A stretch of DNA of 64,000 bases from Leucogyrophana mollusca (taxonomy: Eukaryota; Basidiomycota; Agaricomycetes; Boletales). The notes beneath the pieces were generated by a model that made no database searches, had not been told where the DNA came from, and worked only from the letters and a program-made list of their open reading frames with translations. Below are positions 11,610-23,296 of the stretch, piece after piece (position 1 is the stretch's first letter; the number at the start of each line of letters is the position of its first letter). The stretch covers positions 1 to 64,000 of the forward strand of contig MU266430.1 of the NCBI GenBank assembly GCA_021014945.1. Reading direction: 5' to 3'. The translations under genes and the position numbers were made by a program.

Positions 11610-13921
11610 GCAGAGTCAAAGAGGGTACTTGATTAGCTAATCAGCCTTCATCTAAATCTGCTCCCGCCCAATAATTTTTATTTTCCAAGTCAGCGCGAGT
11701 AGGTTCGTCGATGGGTTTTGCTTCCGTTTTCCTCCTCGTTCGTACGGGTCCACAATTATATCCCTTCACTCCTACAGCCAGACCCATTCTACAACGTCGT
11801 TGGGCTGCGCAGTTTTTGCTCCATCTTGCCAATCCAGACTTGGTGCTGTAATCACCCACATGGACCCTTGATTGGGGCGCACTATGGACTTTTCTTTCTT
11901 CGGGGTTCTGCTTTATCGATTGCCTCCTAATCTGTGGGACTTCGAAGAAGCGGCACGTCAATCCACTCGAGAGTTCTTTTCATCTCTTTTCAGCTGTGAG
12001 CAAAGCTATTGAATGGCCATCCGACTCCCACGCACGCGCGATCCTAACGCAGGTGGGGTAACGCAACCTGGACTCCAAAAGCCCCTCGAGCACATATGGA
12101 AATAATGGCGAAGGCCACCATGTCCACATGGCACATATTTCCTGTGACTGAATCTTACACGCCGTAAGCTACTCCTACCGTTGGTTATTCATTCATTTGT
12201 GTCAACAGGGGGCGATGCACCAACAAGCTCGCGTTTTGATCACGAGTTCTCACATTGGAGAATGCGAGTGAGAAACATGTCCCACCATGTACGAAACTCT
12301 GGCCGTGTCGGTTGATACAAAGTGTCGGGCAAGCCGCTCTTGCCGCCGGATGATCACGCTATTGACATTTGCTCGTGTTTCGGCATTGCGCGGTGCGAGT
12401 TCCCCATATATGTTTACCCTCAAGCGCTCAAGGCTGATGAGTCAGATGCTGAGCCCCAGAATACAAGAGAATGAAACCCGCGAAGGGAATGTACAACTTG
12501 ATCGGAAGCAACCTGTACACAGACCCACAAATACATTTTCAGCGATCACTGATGTGGGCGACGATCGAGGGAGATGTCCATTTTGCCTCTTGAATGTAAT
12601 TCCGAGAATTTTCACGCCTGCGGTGGAGCGGTTTCAAGCGATAATCAGCTTCCCTCGAAGGATGCACGAGATCCGGTCACCATCAGGTAATTTGCCACGC
12701 AGGACTGGCATACCCATTACTTATAATTGCCAACTGGCGGCACCGCGAGCGTTGTTTGAGCGCGTCGCCCACGCCCATTCCATATGGACGTTGCCGACTC
12801 CTCACGTTTGCGGCCGGGGACTTGGAGAACAAGGATCACCGTTTATCAGGAAGGCGAGTAATTTGCTTTTATCGCTGGGAACCCCACCTGCTGTGTCCAT
12901 CCAGGTCCCAACACTAGGCCGTGTAACCGTCGATTTGTTTTTTTGTTCATAGCTTACAGCTACTGCTGGAAATCACTAGGCGCAGTTCTCGAACATGCTT
13001 CGACTTTTGTGCTGAGTCGACCGACATGGCATATATACGAACTGGTTGGGGCGAAAGACGAGCATAGCTTCCGGCGTTTCTCTTGATCCTTAGCGCCGAC
13101 ATGCTGGGATCAAATGTAAAAGTGTATCTGGAAAAGAAGCATAGCCTGCCAACCTAACGCCCAACCATGATTGGTGCTAACTCCCCGGGCCTATCTGGAC
13201 CCATACTTCGGCATGGCCTGTACAGCCTACCAAGATAGGGCCCAGCTCTACGTTTGAGCAGATAGGCTCACGAGCTATTTGGTTGCGCCCTTAAAAGGGT
13301 GCCCGTTGTCCGACGGTGAGTTCTTGGCTAACTTGGGCGAGGAAACCTGGAGGGGTAGGCGGCCTTGTGAGTTGGCGGCCGCGTAGACCGGCGTACGGCA
13401 TGAGAACATGTTCCCCATTGTGTTTTTCCGATTTAATTATTTCACTGGGTGAATTGGGTACGTTGTCGTAGCAGCTGAGTTACCTCGATCAAAAAGCCTC
13501 GGGGTACACCCCTGGAGGTGCACTTGGAAAATTACTTGGATAAGTGCAGGTGCTGCAAAGCCAATCGCCCACAAAATGACCATGCGTGTGCCGGAGGTCC
13601 ACCGAAATGACATGGGATCCCTAAAACCCTATTATGTTTCTCCATACGCAGCTTGTCAATGAGCGTCTATTATAGATGGTACTTTTCCCATCAGGCTTTT
13701 CGCAACCGACCATCAGCCGTTTGGCCCATAATCACATAAGTACAGAGTTAAGGTTAAGTATCTCCCTGGTCTCCGTTATTTAGGGAGCTACTGTTTCGAG
13801 TGCTCACTGCCCTTCCTTCTGACCACCATCCCTCCACCTTGCGTGCTACCCACCGCTTTGCCCTATATCCATCCCCCCATTCTACACTCCGCGCTGCGGC
13901 CGCAAACGCAATTACTCCGAC
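11610..13921. other. long gene-poor stretch
   Basis: About 2.3 kb follow the CysRS start. A 106-codon minus frame (11641-11961) and a 221-codon plus frame (12287-12952) are open, but neither has a recognisable domain, homologous neighbour copy or family-like composition, so I do not call them genes. No tRNA, inverted repeat or transposon ends were recognised. The last few hundred bases must include the promoter of the first WOPR gene. Confidence 0.4.
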
Positions 13922-15063
13922 ATGCAGCACCCAACCTGCGCCGGACTTCGTGTGCGGTACGTTCAACATTTTCAGTAGAAGGATAGGGATGGCTGACTGG
14001 TACAAAGGTCTCCACAGGATGCACAGGTCATTTTCCATGCCGTCTCTCTGGGCGTATTACCGATGGTGAGGAGACGTCTCGACACCGAGGAGCGACGATC
14101 GATACGTTCAGGATGTGTCTTCGTCTGGGAGGAGAGAGGACCCAATGCAGAGGCAACTGGGGTACGTCCCATCGCACCCGTTATTCTCCCTTCCTAACAC
14201 CAGTTTACCAGCTCGGCATCGAGCGCTGGACGGACGGCAAAAGGTAATATCTATTCAGCACACAGCCACGAGTCGCTGATAGCATTTTGTTTAGATGGGG
14301 CCCAAGTAGAGTCCGAGATGTGAGTCGATGTCCTCGTGGCCAAGTGGCCTCGACTTAACAGCGCACTATGCACAGGAATTTCTCTTTTACCATGAAAAAG
14401 ATCCCGAGCCGGTTGACGTGGAGTTAACTTCAGATTCGGATACTACGTGCGTGTTCATATATCTCGGTCCTCGCTCGGACGTTTCTCTGATGACTCTGCT
14501 CTGCAGAATGGGATCGAACCCATTGCCTCGCTCGGGTAGAAGTCCAGAGCAGGTCCGTGTTAGTCTGGTCAAGCAGACTTACTCCGTCTTCGTTGAAACG
14601 TCTCGTGGCAGACGGAAATGGCACCTGAGTGGGTTGCACTATCACCTCTTTGCACAATGTATTCTGATTGCCTACCATCATGCTAGTTGCCTACTTTACT
14701 CACGACACTCTCGACCAGCTTCGCACAGTTTCAGATCTACCCGAACTCTCCCGCATTTCTGTTCCACCAGGGAAGTATAGAAGCGCTCGCCATCACCCAA
14801 CAAGACCCACTCGCGGCCCGCGAGATGACCACATTTACTACCCTCTGTCGCCCCAGTATGCACCGTACCCCTCACCACCCGGCCTGCACATTCAACCTTT
14901 CACTCGCAGTCCTGTGCGGCCATTCCATCCTCCCCACGAGTGTTCAAACCCGCGCAATGCACAAGCCCTTGCTCCACTTGTATACTTACAGAACCTAGCA
15001 CCTCCTCGAAGGCACCCCCTTGACGAAGAAGCGCTGATGGCATTCCAATCTGGATTCGCGTGA
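13922..15063 (+). CDS. WOPR (Gti1/Pac2) transcription regulator, copy 1
   Basis: Spliced reading gives MQHPTCAGLRVRSPQDAQ..., FHAVSLGVLPMVRRRLDTEE, SGCVFVWEERGP, TGLGIERWTDGKRWGPSRV, RDEFLFYHEKDPEP, LVKQTYSVFVETSRGRRKW and HLIAYFTHDTLDQLRTV. These are the two halves of the WOPR DNA-binding domain found in Gti1, Pac2, Wor1 and Ryp1, master regulators of morphogenesis and nutrient-linked development. Exon 1 is 13922-13956 and exon 2 starts at 14008; further introns follow TG, GK-R, VRD, TT and HL. All borders are GT-AG and there are no stops. The C-terminal tail after the domain is short and Pro-rich and ends in YLQNLAPPRRHPLDEEALMAF, similar to the end of the second copy. Compared with copy 2 it has a much shorter tail and three extra introns. 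Confidence 0.85.
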
Positions 15064-17650
15064 GCTTGTCCGCCACCATCATTTTCACTATTCTCTTCCC
15101 GCATCATTTCTTGGACATTTGACACATTCTCGCGCTACCCTTCAGCCCTCATTTCTCTCCTTTATCTGTATGTTTGGGACCTCGTCGCTGTGCTCTCGCT
15201 CTGCCTAACGTTATTCTTTTTTGGATACACTGTTGTATGTCTCTGCTAGATATTTCACTAATTTCAAAAGTACGTTCGATGTCAGGATGAATATGGGGGA
15301 CTTGACATTTCGCGAGGAGGGTGGCGTCGTGTAATGGGTACGAGGCGAGCCACCCCATCAAATAGGCTTAATGAAAAGCGCAAATCATGCCCGTCTCAGG
15401 CACTTCAGTTGCAATGCAAAACGTCTAAGCATTCATTGGCTAGCGCAAGAGGAAGATGGCGGTCATGGTATCATGCATGCCGTTGAGTTCCTCGGGCCCC
15501 ACGTCTCTGTCATATCTCCTAGTCAGTCGTTCTCGACATACCTCCACGTTTATCAACCCCCCTTCCCATCACGTCAACAGGATTTCGAATGCCTATGCGT
15601 TTTCCCGAGGCTTTCCCGCTGGCTGACGAAGGCGCTGACTTGGCCTGGTAAAAGCCGCACTAGCGAGGCTCCACGACGCCACTGCGCCCGCACTATCGTG
15701 CGCTCTACCACGTCTATGCAATGACGGTGGTGCCGCAAAAGCGACGTTCTAGAAGATCACAAGCTCAGAGGTCAGAACGGTTAGTACAGGACCCTGATGA
15801 TTGCGATCGATAGAAAGGCTTGTGATCATGGTGCAGCGCAATTCCCTCTTCATACATATGCCCAAACCTGTATCGCTCGTTGCTTCTGAGTTTCGTCTGA
15901 CAAATGTAGGCATGGACTTCAGATAGGCTCGTGGCATCGCCTTCAATTCACCATAAGTAGAAGCACTCGGATTGCCGGGTAGCCGTCCAAGGCAGAGCAA
16001 AGACATGTTCCAGAACATCGGATAACGCAAGGGCAAGGTTCGGAGCCTAGAATGTCCAGCAAGTCCCAAAAAAATCTGTGTAGGGAAGGGAAGGGGACGG
16101 ACTTAACATGAGATGTCAGACGTTGCGAAGACAGGAAACAGGACCTCTGCTATTGGTTAAACCAGCTGCGCGTTGAGATCGTAGTCATCCAGACCGTAAG
16201 GGGGGGCCGGTGTAGGCTTCGTCACTCACCTTTACGCTTTTAATGGTCACATCCGTGATTAGCACCGCACGGTCAAACAATAAGCCACTGTGGACAACGT
16301 ACGGGACGTGTAATAGTGTCATTCCACTGGGTCGAGGAATGGAGATCCCCCACCATGATTCCATCTCGAGACTAGACGTCTGCGGAACTAGAAGGAACCA
16401 ATGATGAACAGTGGTGCTATCAGTGATTCCAGGAATGTAGGAGGATATGTATCGATAGAACACGTACCGCGAAGCCGAGCACTAAATAAGCTGCCACAAA
16501 AACAGCCACAAGATGGAGAAGAGCGTTCGAATCTAGTTGAACGAAATCCCAGGTTGGAGCGCTGGCATGTGAGCGGCGGTGGCGCATGCAACCTTCATGC
16601 GTGTTGCGTGTTGCGTGGTACCAGCCCCCTGGCATGGGCTAAGGCACCTTCCTAACTGTTAGCAGCATTAAGCATAGAGTAGAAACGTTTAGCGTGGTCA
16701 GAAGTTTCCACGACGCTCGAAACGGATATACATTGAAAGGGGGTTGCTGGTTCTAAACTTGAGCGCTCACCTGTTCACCTATTCGAGGACACCTGCCGCC
16801 CACATAGTCAGTCGCCATGTGCAACGCTGATCAACAATATGCCTGGCTGGGTATCACGAGATTGTGAATTCGAGGTGCCAAGCAGTTTTCCGCGATGCCA
16901 ATCAGTCAACCAATCGACCAGAAAAAAGTGAATTCTCCCGCGAACCTTGTGAAACTATTGAGGGAGCCTGTGCAGGTGGTTGCGGCGACATTCAACCGTC
17001 AACGCGTCAACGACTTGGCGGGTCGTTAGTGGCCCTGCGTCCAGGGGAGTAAGCTGATGGTTTGCTTATCTGATAAGTATGTAAACCAGTCAGGAAATAT
17101 ATTTCATCTCCTCGTCCCTTGCACAAATTTGAACTCTGTTTCAACTTTGTACCCTCTCCGGTGATCGCGGGACTTTTTATGCAATCGGGCTTTTACCAAG
17201 TCGATATCAAGGTGAGTATTCGAAGAAGCTCAACGCACCTTTGTACGAAAAAAGCGGATACGGGTTCTTCCGAGCCTGAAGGTATAACAAGCGACGAATA
17301 AACGTGTAAGGGGGGGTCTCCTGAGGTTTACATGGACTTGAAGAGGATAAGAATTGATTTTGAGTTGTAAAGTGATAGAGTTTCACGCTGCAATCGAGAT
17401 TGGCGACCAGCCTTTTGGGTCAATTGCACCAATAAGGTTGCGGCAATTTCATCCATTTCATGACAAATCTTTTGGCTATGAAGCGGACACTTCCCCCTGG
17501 TCGAAAAATAGTTAAATTAATTACCAAACCGTCCCTTCACCACCTCCCCAGATCTTGGAGCGAATATATACCATGCCGAGTTATTTGTTGCCTTGAATTC
17601 GTCCTTTCCTTCAACTTGCCACCTCTCCCTCGCCCGCTCACTAGCGCACT
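15064..17650. other. spacer between WOPR copies, possible membrane-protein remnant
   Basis: No convincing gene. On the minus strand around 16590-16200 a hydrophobic segment (LLHLVAVFVAAYLVLGFA) is followed by a plausible GT-AG intron and a continuing frame (MESWWGISIPRPSGMTLLH, GLLFDRAVLITDVTI). This could be a fragment of a membrane protein I do not recognise. A 106-codon minus frame (15749-16069) and a 117-codon plus frame (15371-15724) lack features. The promoter of WOPR copy 2 lies at the right end. Confidence 0.35.
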
Positions 17651-19326
17651 ATGCAGCAGAGACCAACCTGCACCAATGTTCGCATTCGATCAACTCGAGA
17701 CGCCCACAAGATATTTTATGCCGTCCAGAATCATCTCTTGCCTATGATAACCAGGCGTCTTGACGCCGACGAACGCCTTGCGCTTTGCTCTGGCTGCGTT
17801 TACGCCTGGGAGGAGAGAGGCCCTCACACAGAGATTACAGGCCTTGGCATCGAACGTTTTACAGAAGGTCGCCGTTGGAGCCCGTCCCGCGTTCGCGATG
17901 TCAGTCCGGTTTTATGAGACTGTACTTTTACTTATTTCCCTTGACGCAGGAGTTCTTATTTTACTACGAAAAATACACGCCACCTGCCGACGGTGGTCAG
18001 ACTGGGTTAGTGTGTCGGGTCAATTCTTAGTCGTGCTCCCAGTGATACGGCTTCCAGGTCTTCTGATAAGCAACCTCCTCGAGACTGGGATCCCCTCGTC
18101 AAGCAAACTTACTCTGTGTGGGTTGAAACTGAAAAAGGCCGTCGAAAGTGGCACTTGAGTGAGCAATGGTCTTGTTATCTATTTGTGTCAATTCCCACTC
18201 ACATCTTTCCGTAGCTGCGTATTTCACTCAAGCAACTGTGGACCAGCTGGGCACCATAGATGACATACCTAGTGTTGCGGATCTAGTCGTGCCAAATGGG
18301 GCATTCCAGAGTACCCGCGTCAGCAAGAATCGTAAAGGCGACGATGCTCGTCCACGGCCCAGTGATGTTCTGAAGACGACATCCTCATCGGTCACACGTA
18401 CCTACGCTCCATTTCCTGCCGCCTATCCCGTTCAGCCGGCCACTTTTGCTGAGGGGTCTCCGTCTATGTATTCGCACGCTCAAAACCCTTATCGAACGAG
18501 CTCAACCCACTCCACACAATCACCTTCCTTCCATCACTCCACCGCGGATATTCCTCAATTTTCTGTACCGCCACCTCTTCCCCCTTCCGGGAATGTCCAT
18601 GCACTTCCGTCTCTTCGATCATCTTACGAGGATGTCGATTACAAGAGTCGCAGACCGTCATTGCCGCCTCTTCCTCAGCCAGACCGTCATCCAAGTATAA
18701 GCGATCGCCGTCCTTCCATGGATTATGCTGGCTCGGGTAGTGCGCATTCCGGGCTTAGTTTATTTCAAGATATGCACTCGAAGAATTCGTACCACTCGCC
18801 TGCTAGCTCATACAGTCCGAGGCTCCATTCCACGAGTGGTCAGTCTGCGTCTTTCCCTTCCAGTAATCTCGATGTCGGTGAACGTCGAGCGGACGGAATT
18901 GATTCGCCTCGTCCTGGTTTGTCGTGTTCGTACACAGACAGACCTCTGCCCTCACATTCAGTGTCATCTCTCCTGCGAGCGTCATCTGGCACCAACCCAT
19001 ACGCTCACGACCAACTCCCAACTGACGAAACCGGGCGTACGCCAAGCCCGTACTTGTATTCCCCTTTTGCCCAGTCCAGTACTTCTCCCTCACCACACGG
19101 ACTGCCACACATATCTCTCCCACCTCCAGCCCAGCTCTTGCGTTCCGACCCTCCCGCGCAGCTATACGAAGTAGCCCCTCCGCACCACGCCCCCAACGAC
19201 TCGTCGGGGATTGGGCCATGTCGAGTCGATCTTGCTCCGTTATACTCACTGCAACGCAGCCACCCATACCGACGAGATCCCGTCGACGACAAGGCGCTGC
19301 GTATGCTTCGCCCGCCCTCGGCGTGA
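17651..19326 (+). CDS. WOPR (Gti1/Pac2) transcription regulator, copy 2
   Basis: The start MQQRPTCTNVRIRSTRDAHK aligns with copy 1. Exon 1 runs without interruption through YAVQNHLLPMITRRLDADER, SGCVYAWEERGP, TGLGIERFTEGRRWSPSRV. Three introns follow, after VRD, after the Gly-Gly-Gln-Thr segment, and after KWHL, each at a site shared with copy 1. The domain ends LVKQTYSVWVETEKGRRKW and AAYFTQATVDQLGTI. About 380 residues of Ser/Pro/His/Tyr-rich, low-complexity sequence follow, as usual for Wor1-like activators, closing with LYSLQRSHPYRRDPVDDKAL, which matches the end of copy 1. It is intact and predicted nuclear. The tandem position and shared ends make it a local paralogue of copy 1. The exact target genes cannot be told from sequence. 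Confidence 0.9.
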
Positions 19327-21642
19327 CTATTTTCTCGTCCGCTCTCTGTCCTTCAGCTCGAAAGGTTGTGATAGGCCTTGGCACCGCTAGCCACCTGGCG
19401 GCGCGTGACTTTACCTTGAGATGGGTGGAGCCAAGGCTTTTCTCCATATAGGCCACGTATATGATGATCCCCGCGGGACGCTTGCTAAATTTCTTGACGT
19501 CGCGCTTATAATCTGCTTTGTGTGGTCCCGGGTCGGACGGGCTGATCATCGCGATGGTGAGCGACGAGTTGCGTGATATCCCGAACCTTCTTGATGCCGT
19601 CCATGTCGCACAATGACCATTCTTCTCCTGTTACATTTAATCGTGTTGAATAATATCAGTGTACTGTATTTTCGAATGTACTTACGAGAGACTTGTAAAT
19701 TTACAGGCGTTGTGGAGTTGGTAACTTTTATCCGCTTACACGCGTAAATCAATTGACTGCCTTTGGATGGTTATATTCAGGTCCGCTCTCTTTGCTCCTC
19801 TGACACCTCGATCAATCGCAGAACGGCGTTATTTTATTGACCCCAGCTGTAACCCTCGCCCGCTTATTATCAGATAAGGTCAGCATCCAGCAGAAGGAAC
19901 CCCCCTTTGCCTCATGATTCTTCCCCCCTCTCGAACACCGGTGAATTTTTTATTCACAGCTTCCTCTGTTTTTGCCAATTCGGCTTGTGCTTAATCTGCC
20001 TGAGAAAGTCCCCGCTACTTAAGCATATAAACATCCCAAGGTATTACGTTCTGGGGATTGGCGGTCTGTCTGCCTCGATGTGTTGTCGATGGAGAGTTCC
20101 GGCCGCGAACCGTGAACCGTGCTCGATGAGAGGCCAGTGTGACGGCGTCAGGGTTCTCCGGCACATACCAGGCAATCCAACAATGGTGCAAGGGCTACTT
20201 GATATCTGTATCAGATTTCCATGCCGTCTTGTATGGGTCTGTCAGTCGAACTGCCTCATCCGGGCGTATTCACTCGTAAAATTGCCCCAACCTTGCGAAA
20301 ACAAAACATCCATGGATTCTCGAAATCCTTATGGTCGCACTCTTTATCGATCCACATTATACTGAAGACCAACTGAGGCCAAACAAATGGATCAGTTCTA
20401 CGGCAGGCCAGCTCGTCCTTTTTTGGGTGTATGCTGCTACCACTTGTGGGGGGTGCATGATCTAGAGTTTGCGATCGCTGCCGTGTTCAGCATAGCCCAA
20501 GCCACTGGATTTGAACCAACGCTCGCATCCTCTGCTTAGAGCTCAAGCGCCCATGCCGCTGGGGGATCGTCAGCTCTAGCCGAGACAGCGGAGGTAAATA
20601 AAGGGGCTGATAGAACGCAGAAGAGGTAAAGAAGCCAACCTTGCTCCATTCTCATGAGACTCTTGGCCACCGGGACCATATCTGCTTACCCTCGTTATGT
20701 CGTTAGGAACAGGCTGGACACGGTACTGTCAAAGGGACGGGAGCTCGTTTATCCAGTTATCGGAAGTGGGGTTCGTTGACCCTCGTTTATCCATCCGCTA
20801 AGTCAAGGAAATCCTTTGAAATGGAGCGCTGAAGATCTAGGGGAGGTGGCCTTTGTTCGCCTGGCGTGCGAGCGGCAAGCCTCATGAGGCTGTCGCGGAT
20901 CAGGCCCTGGTACTCTTGCCACGGATCGCGGGCCAAGGGTATGTATAATGTATTTATCGTCAGAAGCTTAACACACCCACTATCAGAGAGATCATTTCCG
21001 CCGGAGGACCAGACCTTTCGAACTGTGGACAGTTTCGGCCGCAGTCATCAAGTACCCTGTTTCGCTATACGTCAAGGAGACCGAGAAACATTAGGGTAAC
21101 CGGGACTGACCCTCCGGGAGCGATCCCCGCGTTACCGGCGTTTCGCGCAGGATGGTATTTTTGTGTCTTCTCCCGCTGATTAGCCACCAGCGCTTGAAGA
21201 CGATACGCAAATCCCGGTTTCAAGGGCGATCTAATGAGTCATGACGTGCTTTCAATACTAAATTTTCGATGATAATTTTAGCAAACATGTCTCTGCACTG
21301 TACCTTGTCGCTGAAACCTGGGACGAATATTTGGTGGATCTTGGCTTCAGTGCATCGTTTGAGGGTACATGTTGACCTATAACCGCTGGACTTGAAAAGG
21401 AAATGTAAGAAAGAAAGCTCCGCCATCACGCCAGCCTCGTTGGTGTGAACAAAGATCTGAACCTGATGGTCAGTCCAGATTCACAACGTACTTTACTGCC
21501 AAAGCTCTGAATCTTGTCAAATCTTACTCATAAAGGGCGCCGTGCTAGCCAGCTTAACTGAGCTAACCCGAGTCTTCGCAAGCATGGAAGTTTCGCATCA
21601 GCCGGTAAGATCGTCTCCATCATCCCTCGTTAGATCTTACCC
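19327..21642. other. gene-poor spacer
   Basis: About 2.3 kb without a supportable coding region. The open frames are short, overlap on both strands and lack domains. The only structured item noticed is a tRNA-like segment on the minus strand near 20494-20575, listed separately. Confidence 0.4.
20494..20575 (-). other. tRNA-like sequence with a good B box
   Basis: On the minus strand the segment contains a consensus B box (GGTTCAAATCC, 20507-20517) and an A-box-like stretch about 50 bp upstream (AGCGGCATGGGC). The acceptor and anticodon stems do not pair properly and position 33 would not be U. I read it as a degenerate tRNA or tRNA-derived repeat, not a working tRNA gene. Confidence 0.3.
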
Positions 21643-23094
21643 ATGAAACCGAAGATTGGGGCCGAATCACGGATTGTGAAACCTCAGAACGACACTGAGG
21701 AAGCTCTCAACGACGACACGGAGATCGAGCGTGTTAAGGATGCGCATGGGAAACGTATACACGCAGCTGTACCCGTGGAAATATGGCTTGAGATCTTCCG
21801 CCATGCGACGTATCTTCCCCATGCAACCGAGATATCTCCTCCAGATCCGTTCGAGCCCCAGCGTCCTTCTTACGATGTTATGTCACTGAACACCCCAGAA
21901 TCCTCTCTCCGGACCAAATGCGCCCTTGTTCATGTGTGTCGTGCATGGAGGCAGTTCGCGACTGAGCTATTGTACGAGCATCTCTGTATCGGCAGCTCCA
22001 GGCGCGCAGCTCGAATCCTAGCCGGCTTGAGAGCAAGTCATGCCCCACCCGCTGCTTCATCGGCAGCTCACTCTCCCCTTGGTCAGCTACCATCGAACGG
22101 AATTTGGACACGGTTCATCGAGGTGCGCTGGATTGCCCAATCACAAAGCAACAGTGTCTATCTAATGGAGGTCTTCCAAATCCTCACGGAGTGCCCGAAC
22201 GTCATCGTCTTCAATATGACATGGGGCGCTGATATTCCGAGTGGTTTCCGCAATGCCGTGGTGCGCATGTACGAAGGAACATTGCGCCGCCTTTCGTGGC
22301 TCGCGCGCGAGATCCGCAATCCAGATTTTACTTTGCTCATTCCTCCACCACATTGCGACCTCATCACCCCCTCATTCGTCAGCGCCTTCCGAGCCTTGCG
22401 CGTACTTGATCTTCGTGCAATTCCAGCAGCACGCCATTCTGATACAGAGGGGGAGGTGCTTGAGCTCCCCTCAGTTCGTGAATTGCTTGTGTCCACGGAT
22501 CCAAACAGCCTCGCATTCGCTTCAGCGTTTACTTTTCCAGCCCTTCACCGAGTACGGTTCTCGCGTAAGGGAATGAGGGAGGATGCAGCGTTCTTGGTTG
22601 AGCTGCGGCGTTTTTTCCAGCAACACGGTCAATCAGTTATCAAGCTGGAGATGGATGGTCCATTGCCCCGCCATCCCTCATATAACGTATCTCATTTCCT
22701 AGATGGATGCCCGAACCTCACACAGCTCGTCTTCTACGCGGGCAATTCTGTCATTCTGGATATGAGCAGTCCCCACCGCTCTCTCCGGCGTATTGGCGTG
22801 GTCGGCATCGAACTACATCATCTCTACAATAGCAGTACCGCCGGTCAGGAGGGCGGGCTCAGTACCCCACCAGACCATCAAACGGTCAAGACGCATCTCG
22901 GGTCATTCAATCATGATTATTTCCCTAATCTCGAACTCGTTCGAACTATCGGCTTTCTGGTTGCGGCATCCTCCGAGGCAACAACGAAAGACATTTTCAT
23001 TGGATGGACAGAGTATTTTGAAGCGCGAGGGATCGACTTTCAAGATGGCGAAGGGGTCGTGTGGCTTTACGATGATGACTCAGCAGGCAAATAG
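21643..23094 (+). CDS. F-box-like domain protein
   Basis: A single 483-codon exon. After a charged leader of about 45 residues, VPVEIWLEIFRHATYLP is a typical Agaricomycete F-box-like helix. It is followed by SSLRTKCALVHVCRAWRQFATELLYEHL, the second half of the F-box, and a leucine-rich C-terminal region (RVLDLRAIPAARHSD, CPNLTQLVFYAGNSVIL, RSLRRIGVVGIELHHLY). Such proteins are expected to bind Skp1 and recruit substrates to an SCF ubiquitin ligase; the substrate is unknown. The family is highly expanded in mushrooms. It is unlike the three F-box paralogues at 46-64 kb, which belong to another subfamily. No lesions were seen; the start at 21643 is the first Met of the frame. Confidence 0.82.
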   Translation: MKPKIGAESRIVKPQNDTEEALNDDTEIERVKDAHGKRIHAAVPVEIWLEIFRHATYLPHATEISPPDPFEPQRPSYDVMSLNTPESSLRTKCALVHVCRAWRQFATELLYEHLCIGSSRRAARILAGLRASHAPPAASSAAHSPLGQLPSNGIWTRFIEVRWIAQSQSNSVYLMEVFQILTECPNVIVFNMTWGADIPSGFRNAVVRMYEGTLRRLSWLAREIRNPDFTLLIPPPHCDLITPSFVSAFRALRVLDLRAIPAARHSDTEGEVLELPSVRELLVSTDPNSLAFASAFTFPALHRVRFSRKGMREDAAFLVELRRFFQQHGQSVIKLEMDGPLPRHPSYNVSHFLDGCPNLTQLVFYAGNSVILDMSSPHRSLRRIGVVGIELHHLYNSSTAGQEGGLSTPPDHQTVKTHLGSFNHDYFPNLELVRTIGFLVAASSEATTKDIFIGWTEYFEARGIDFQDGEGVVWLYDDDSAGK

Positions 23095-23296
23095 TGTTGG
23101 CTTGGAATTCGGACGAATGAACAAGGATTCTGTCAGAGGTTATATCGTACTTGTATCATGCACATGAAGATTGTACTATACACGGGGAAAGGTCTGAGTG
23201 AACAAGATTTGAATGCAGGGATAGCCATGTGGAGAGCGGAATGATGAGAAAACTGGCGGGAACGCACGGTCCGCCTTCGATGCCATGGAAGGTCCG

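Noticed and set aside
11641..11961. 106-codon minus-strand open frame upstream of CysRS
   Set aside because: Random-looking sequence without family features; most likely promoter-side noncoding DNA.
12287..12952. 221-codon plus-strand open frame
   Set aside because: No recognisable motif, signal peptide or paralogue; composition looks like translated noncoding sequence.
14505..14530. tRNA B-box-like GGGTTCGATCCC on the minus strand
   Set aside because: Lies within a coding exon of WOPR copy 1, with no A box or stems around it.
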